From SIG565 sp045590755 (GTDB lineage Bacteria; Bacillota; Clostridia; Oscillospirales; Acutalibacteraceae): a DNA stretch of 32,710 nt. Location of the stretch: positions 1 to 32,710 of the forward strand of contig JAZNRP010000005.1 in the NCBI GenBank assembly GCA_045590755.1, read 5' to 3'. Below are positions 29,910 through 32,710 of the stretch, piece after piece. The position numbers and the translations under genes are program-made. Each line of letters starts with the position of its first letter. The first letter of the stretch is position 1. The notes beneath the pieces are model-generated. The model saw nothing but the letters and a program-made list of their open reading frames with translations, was not told where the DNA came from and made no database searches.

Positions 29910-29954
29910 ATTGTTTACCCCCCTTTGTCTAGAGTTTACACGATATTTAAAAGA

Positions 29955-29993
29955 AAAGCGAATGTGTGAAAAACAAACTCACACATTCGCTTT
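29955..29993 (-). terminator. Terminator of the 386-aa membrane protein gene
   Basis: 15-bp stem AAAGCGAATGTGTGA/TCACACATTCGCTTT, followed on the minus strand by TTCTTTT. Confidence 0.75.
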
Positions 29994-29997
29994 ATAA

Positions 29998-31158
29998 TTA
30001 TTGGTTTTGAGAATTTTCTTCTAACTCATCAATCTTATGTTCTTTGATAATATCGTGATATTCTTTTGTTTCGATTATAATATCATCACAAAATATGATC
30101 CTTTGTTTATTGGTATAAACTGTCAAAGTTATTTCGTCTTCAGTATCCTCATTGTTTTTTATCATTATTTCTGCTTCTTCTAAAAAATACTGATTTCCAA
30201 CTTGGTAAACAATCGCATATTGTTTGCCTTTCAGTTCGGTAGTTTGAAAATATTTATCTCGCTTTATGGGGTTTTTGTCAGTGAAGGAATACGTTATGCA
30301 TAAAACAAAACAATTAAGTAAAAGTGTCACAACTATTGCAATAATCGTTGAATTTTTAGCTACAGAGCGCAATCCTTTTGAGAATATTTTTTCTACCGGA
30401 TATTTATCATTATCGTATCCTATTTTTTGTTCCTTGATAAAATCAGGGTCCATACACTTTTCTTTGAGTTCTTTTTTATTTACAGCATACTTGGAATTTA
30501 TTTTAGTAATAATCCATAATGAGCCTGATTGAACTAACACACATACAACCAACACAAGCCAAACATTTTCGTAATAACTAGTTGTAGTCACCGCAAAAAA
30601 GAAAGTAACAACACCCATGATAAAAAAGATAGGAAGTAAATTGCTAAACAGCTTCTTTTTGCCATCCTTTTTTACCTCTTTTCTTGACTTGCAAAAGGAT
30701 GAATACGTATCTAGTTGACTTTTTTCTTCTTCGGTTAATGTTCTCTTTTTAGATGCTTTTTCCACCTTTTTATATGACTTCTTAAGTGCTTTTTGGAGAT
30801 ATTTCATTGTTAAATCTCGTTTTTTGTAGGGCCAATAAGCATCACAGGTTGCCGAAAACCACATCGTTAATAATATATTGATTAATGCATAAACAATAGC
30901 TATTGTAGCAATAAAAACAATTGATTCAGTTCCTGTGTTAAAATGCTCAGGTTTTATTTCCCAAAAAGCAAGTTCTTGTTTAGCGGAGATATTTGTCATT
31001 AGTTTAGCAAAAAAGGTTATTATAGCAACAAGCGCAGATATGCTTGCGATAAAAATAGAAGGGGTCTTCTTCATATAATCATATATGCTATGTTCATTAC
31101 TCTTAAATTTATTAATTTCCTGTTCGACAACTTCCTTTAATTCCGTGTTAGTTTCCAT
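29998..31158 (-). CDS. Membrane protein of unknown function in the accessory region
   Basis: 386 aa. Predicted plan: a charged cytoplasmic start, two membrane helices (about 35-50 and 78-100), a lysine-rich helical linker (108-168), two more helices (about 171-191 and 198-215), a further charged stretch, one helix at about 268-290 and a C-terminal soluble domain of beta strands (FQTTELKGKQYAIVYQVGNQ and on). I recognise no family or catalytic motif. GGGAG lies 7 bases upstream of the ATG and a TATAAT box at 31207-31202 suggests its own promoter. It is a single gene between a mobile-element relic and ppdK, AT-richer than the core genes around it, which fits recent acquisition. Its shape (membrane helices plus a small sensor-like domain) would also suit an accessory defence or stress effector, but nothing proves this. 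Confidence 0.72.
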   Translation of the reverse strand: METNTELKEVVEQEINKFKSNEHSIYDYMKKTPSIFIASISALVAIITFFAKLMTNISAKQELAFWEIKPEHFNTGTESIVFIATIAIVYALINILLTMWFSATCDAYWPYKKRDLTMKYLQKALKKSYKKVEKASKKRTLTEEEKSQLDTYSSFCKSRKEVKKDGKKKLFSNLLPIFFIMGVVTFFFAVTTTSYYENVWLVLVVCVLVQSGSLWIITKINSKYAVNKKELKEKCMDPDFIKEQKIGYDNDKYPVEKIFSKGLRSVAKNSTIIAIVVTLLLNCFVLCITYSFTDKNPIKRDKYFQTTELKGKQYAIVYQVGNQYFLEEAEIMIKNNEDTEDEITLTVYTNKQRIIFCDDIIIETKEYHDIIKEHKIDELEENSQNQ

Positions 31159-31281
31159 TTATATTCTCCCATTTATGATAAATTATTTTTTATTTTGATA
31201 TATTATAACATAATTTTACCATCAAATAAAGAGCAAAGTCAGGGTTTACATAAAGTGTTTGACTTCAAACAAAAAAAGGAA

Positions 31282-31317
31282 AAACGCTCCGATAGGTGTT
31301 AGCCTAACGGAGCGTTT
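31282..31317 (-). terminator. Terminator downstream of ppdK
   Basis: Stem AAACGCTCCG/CGGAGCGTTT (31282-31291 with 31308-31317) with an inner TAGG/CCTA; on the minus strand it is followed by TTTCCTTTTTTTG. Confidence 0.8.
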
Positions 31318-31320
31318 GTT

Positions 31321-31440
31321 TTAGATATAGAGTCTCACTTTAATATCTTTCCATTTATGCACACGTTGTTTGGTTGATTTGGAGTATTTATATTCCTTAG
31401 CATCCTTTTCGGTGAGCGTAAATTCTGCGAAGTTAAAGTA
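31321..31440 (-). pseudogene. Possible gene remnant after ppdK
   Basis: Between the ppdK stop and its terminator one minus-strand frame stays open and reads like protein: PAYFNFAEFTLTEKDAKEYK, then YSKSTKQRVHKWKDIKVRLY and I, ending at TAG/TAA near 31321. It has no start codon or ribosome binding site of its own and only joins ppdK in another frame. It may be the decayed end of a gene or chance; I recognise no homologue. Confidence 0.25.
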
Positions 31441-31448
31441 AGCCGGAA

Positions 31449-32543
31449 TTACTTGCCAGACTTTATAGCAGCCTGTGCTGCGGCAAGGCGAGCGATCGGC
31501 ACACGGAACGGTGAGCAAGATACATAGTCAAGACCGATCTTGTGGCAGAACTCAACAGATACGGGGTCGCCGCCGTGTTCACCGCAGATACCGCAGTGGA
31601 TTTCAGGACGAACCTTTTTACCGAGTGTTACAGCCATATCCATAAGTTTGCCAACACCAGTCTGGTCGAGTTTAGCAAACGGGTCGTTTTCGTAAATCTT
31701 GGTGTCGTAGTATGCGCCTAAGAACTTACCAGCATCATCACGGCTGAAGCCGAATGTCATCTGGGTTAAGTCGTTAGTACCGAAGCAGAAGAACTCAGCT
31801 TCTTTAGCAATTTCGTCAGCGGTGAGACAAGCACGCGGGATTTCCATCATGGTACCAACTTCGTACTTGAGTTCAACACCAGCAGCAGCGATTTCGGCGT
31901 CAGCTGTAGCTACAACAACATCCTTAACGAACTTCATTTCTTTAACTTCACCGGTAAGCGGAATCATAATTTCGGGAACTAAGTTCCAATCCGGATGAGC
32001 CTTCTTAACATTGATTGCTGCACGAATAACAGCGGCAGTCTGCATCTTTGCAATTTCAGGATAGGTAACTGCAAGACGGCAGCCACGGTGACCCATCATG
32101 GGGTTGAATTCGTGGAGAGAAGAAATGATATTCTTGATATCTTCAACAGTTTTGCCCTGTGCATCAGCCAATGCCTTGATATCAGCTTCTTCGGTAGGAA
32201 CGAACTCGTGAAGCGGCGGGTCAAGGAAGCGGATGCAAACGGGGTTGCCTTCAAGAGCTTCGTAAAGCTTCTCAAAGTCGCCCTGCTGATAAGGAAGAAT
32301 CTTTTCAAGAGCAGCTTCGCGCTCTTTAACTGTGTCAGCACAAATCATTTCGCGGAAAGCAGCAATTCTGTCAGCTTCGAAGAACATATGCTCTGTACGG
32401 CAAAGACCGATACCTTCGGCACCGAGTTCACGAGCCTTCTTAGCATCAGTAGGTGTATCAGCATTGGTACGTACCTTTAATGTACGGAACTCATCAGCCC
32501 AATCCATAATTCTACCGAATTCGCCTGCGATTTCAGCATCAAC
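31449..32543 (-). CDS. ppdK: Pyruvate, phosphate dikinase, C-terminal part (5' end missing)
   Basis: About 365 codons of the PEP/pyruvate-binding TIM-barrel domain of PPDK, which interconverts pyruvate, ATP and phosphate with PEP, AMP and pyrophosphate. Seen: VDAEIAGEFGRIMDWADEFR at the domain entry, LGAEGIGLCRTEHMFF, NPMMGHRGCRL, a GTNDLTQMTFGFSRDD loop and the catalytic Cys in HCGICGEHGGDP. A complete PPDK has about 870-880 residues, so some 500 N-terminal residues (ATP-grasp and phosphohistidine domains) are missing. The apparent ATG at 32561 and its residues MATIRL are not real: bases 32544-32627 are library adapter. The true gene must continue upstream of 32543 in the genome. Confidence 0.93.
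   Translation of the reverse strand, partial: VDAEIAGEFGRIMDWADEFRTLKVRTNADTPTDAKKARELGAEGIGLCRTEHMFFEADRIAAFREMICADTVKEREAALEKILPYQQGDFEKLYEALEGNPVCIRFLDPPLHEFVPTEEADIKALADAQGKTVEDIKNIISSLHEFNPMMGHRGCRLAVTYPEIAKMQTAAVIRAAINVKKAHPDWNLVPEIMIPLTGEVKEMKFVKDVVVATADAEIAAAGVELKYEVGTMMEIPRACLTADEIAKEAEFFCFGTNDLTQMTFGFSRDDAGKFLGAYYDTKIYENDPFAKLDQTGVGKLMDMAVTLGKKVRPEIHCGICGEHGGDPVSVEFCHKIGLDYVSCSPFRVPIARLAAAQAAIKSGK
32461..32543. repeat. 83-bp direct repeat, copy 1 (genuine ppdK sequence)
   Basis: Identical to 32628-32710 and separated from it by 84 bp of adapter. This copy is in frame with ppdK and is the biological one. Confidence 0.95.
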
Positions 32544-32627
32544 AAGTCGGATCGTAGCCATGTCGTTCTGTGAGCCAAGGAGTTGTAAGAGACCCTTGTC
32601 TTCCTAAGACCGCTTGGCCTCCGACTT
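32544..32627. other. DNBSEQ/MGI sequencing adapter sequence (artefact)
   Basis: 32544-32585 starts AAGTCGGATCGTAGCCATGT and matches, as I remember it, the 42-nt MGI read-2 adapter. 32596-32627 is the reverse complement of the 32-nt read-1 adapter (AAGTCGGAGGCCAAGCGGTC and on). The 10 bases between, TAAGAGACCC (32586-32595), have the place and length of a sample barcode. 42 + 10 + 32 = 84 bases exactly. It breaks the ppdK frame and is not genomic. Confidence 0.95.
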
Positions 32628-32710
32628 GCATTGGTACGTACCTTTAATGTACGGAACTCATCAGCCCAATCCATAATTCTACCGAATTCGCCTGCGATTT
32701 CAGCATCAAC
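32628..32710. repeat. 83-bp direct repeat, copy 2 (artefact at contig end)
   Basis: Exact second copy of 32461-32543 after the adapter. A DNA nanoball is a concatemer of insert plus adapter, so insert-adapter-insert from a short 83-bp library insert explains it. It should be trimmed. Confidence 0.92.

Noticed and set aside
31995..32480. 161-codon frame antisense to ppdK
   Set aside because: Shadow of the ppdK frame; no homology or start signals seen.
32477..32674. Frame through the adapter repeating the MDWADEFRTLKVRTNA peptide
   Set aside because: It is produced by the adapter-insert concatemer at the contig end and does not exist in the genome.
32461..32710. Tandem duplication or attachment site in ppdK
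   Set aside because: The 84 bp between the copies match adapter sequence with a barcode-sized gap; an artefact explains everything.

Overview
The window looks like chromosome (probably a contig from a metagenome) of an anaerobic Clostridia member, most likely Oscillospirales-like. It is moderately AT-rich. Promoters are close to the TTGACA/TATAAT consensus with 16-17 bp spacing, ribosome binding sites are strong AGGAGG or GGTGAT types, and GTP-type PEP carboxykinase and pyruvate phosphate dikinase sit at the two ends. The taxonomic call is an inference from gene content and style. The right end (32544-32710) is not biological: it carries sequence I recognise as DNBSEQ/MGI library adapters followed by a second copy of an 83-bp piece of the dikinase gene, so the contig end is an assembly artefact.

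Layout. 1-89: start of a secreted protein running off the left edge. 362-2140: PEP carboxykinase. 2248-3271: azlC-azlD amino-acid exporter. 3392-4327: membrane-anchored alpha/beta hydrolase. 4310-4482: a nested palindromic hairpin array. 4517-4592: tRNA-Ala(GGC). 4697-6141: three-gene ThrE-type exporter operon (minus strand). 6338-8206: zinc-ribbon membrane protein with a tyrosine/glycine-rich tail. 8283-11328: three-gene ABC exporter operon. 11423-13453: two unrecognised membrane proteins. 13540-18263: minus-strand polysaccharide operon (GT2, GT4, Wzy-like polymerase, GT2) containing a second, different hairpin array at 14564-14733. 18398-19692: GtrA protein and a CE4-type deacetylase. 19812-21545: small genes (CmpB-like membrane protein, a 74-aa protein behind a structured leader, HD hydrolase, ABM monooxygenase, DUF6440-like).

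21660-27473 is a polyol locus made of two divergent operons: SorE-like and MtlD-like dehydrogenases on the minus strand, and an aquaglyceroporin, a divergent IspD/TarI-like cytidylyltransferase and an FGGY kinase on the plus strand. The second operon reads as uptake, phosphorylation and possible CDP activation of an unidentified polyol.

27484-31317 is accessory DNA: a tripartite HipBST-type toxin-antitoxin operon whose promoter spacer is an operator, a TnpV/DUF6809 pair left over from a mobile element, and an unrecognised membrane protein. 31449-32543 is the 3' part of ppdK.

The strongest candidates for undescribed biology are the polyol uptake/kinase/cytidylyltransferase operon, the two kinds of hairpin array, the HipBST locus with its three spaced operators, and the structured leader at 20248-20368. 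All assignments come from reading the sequence and from memory of families; no searches were run.
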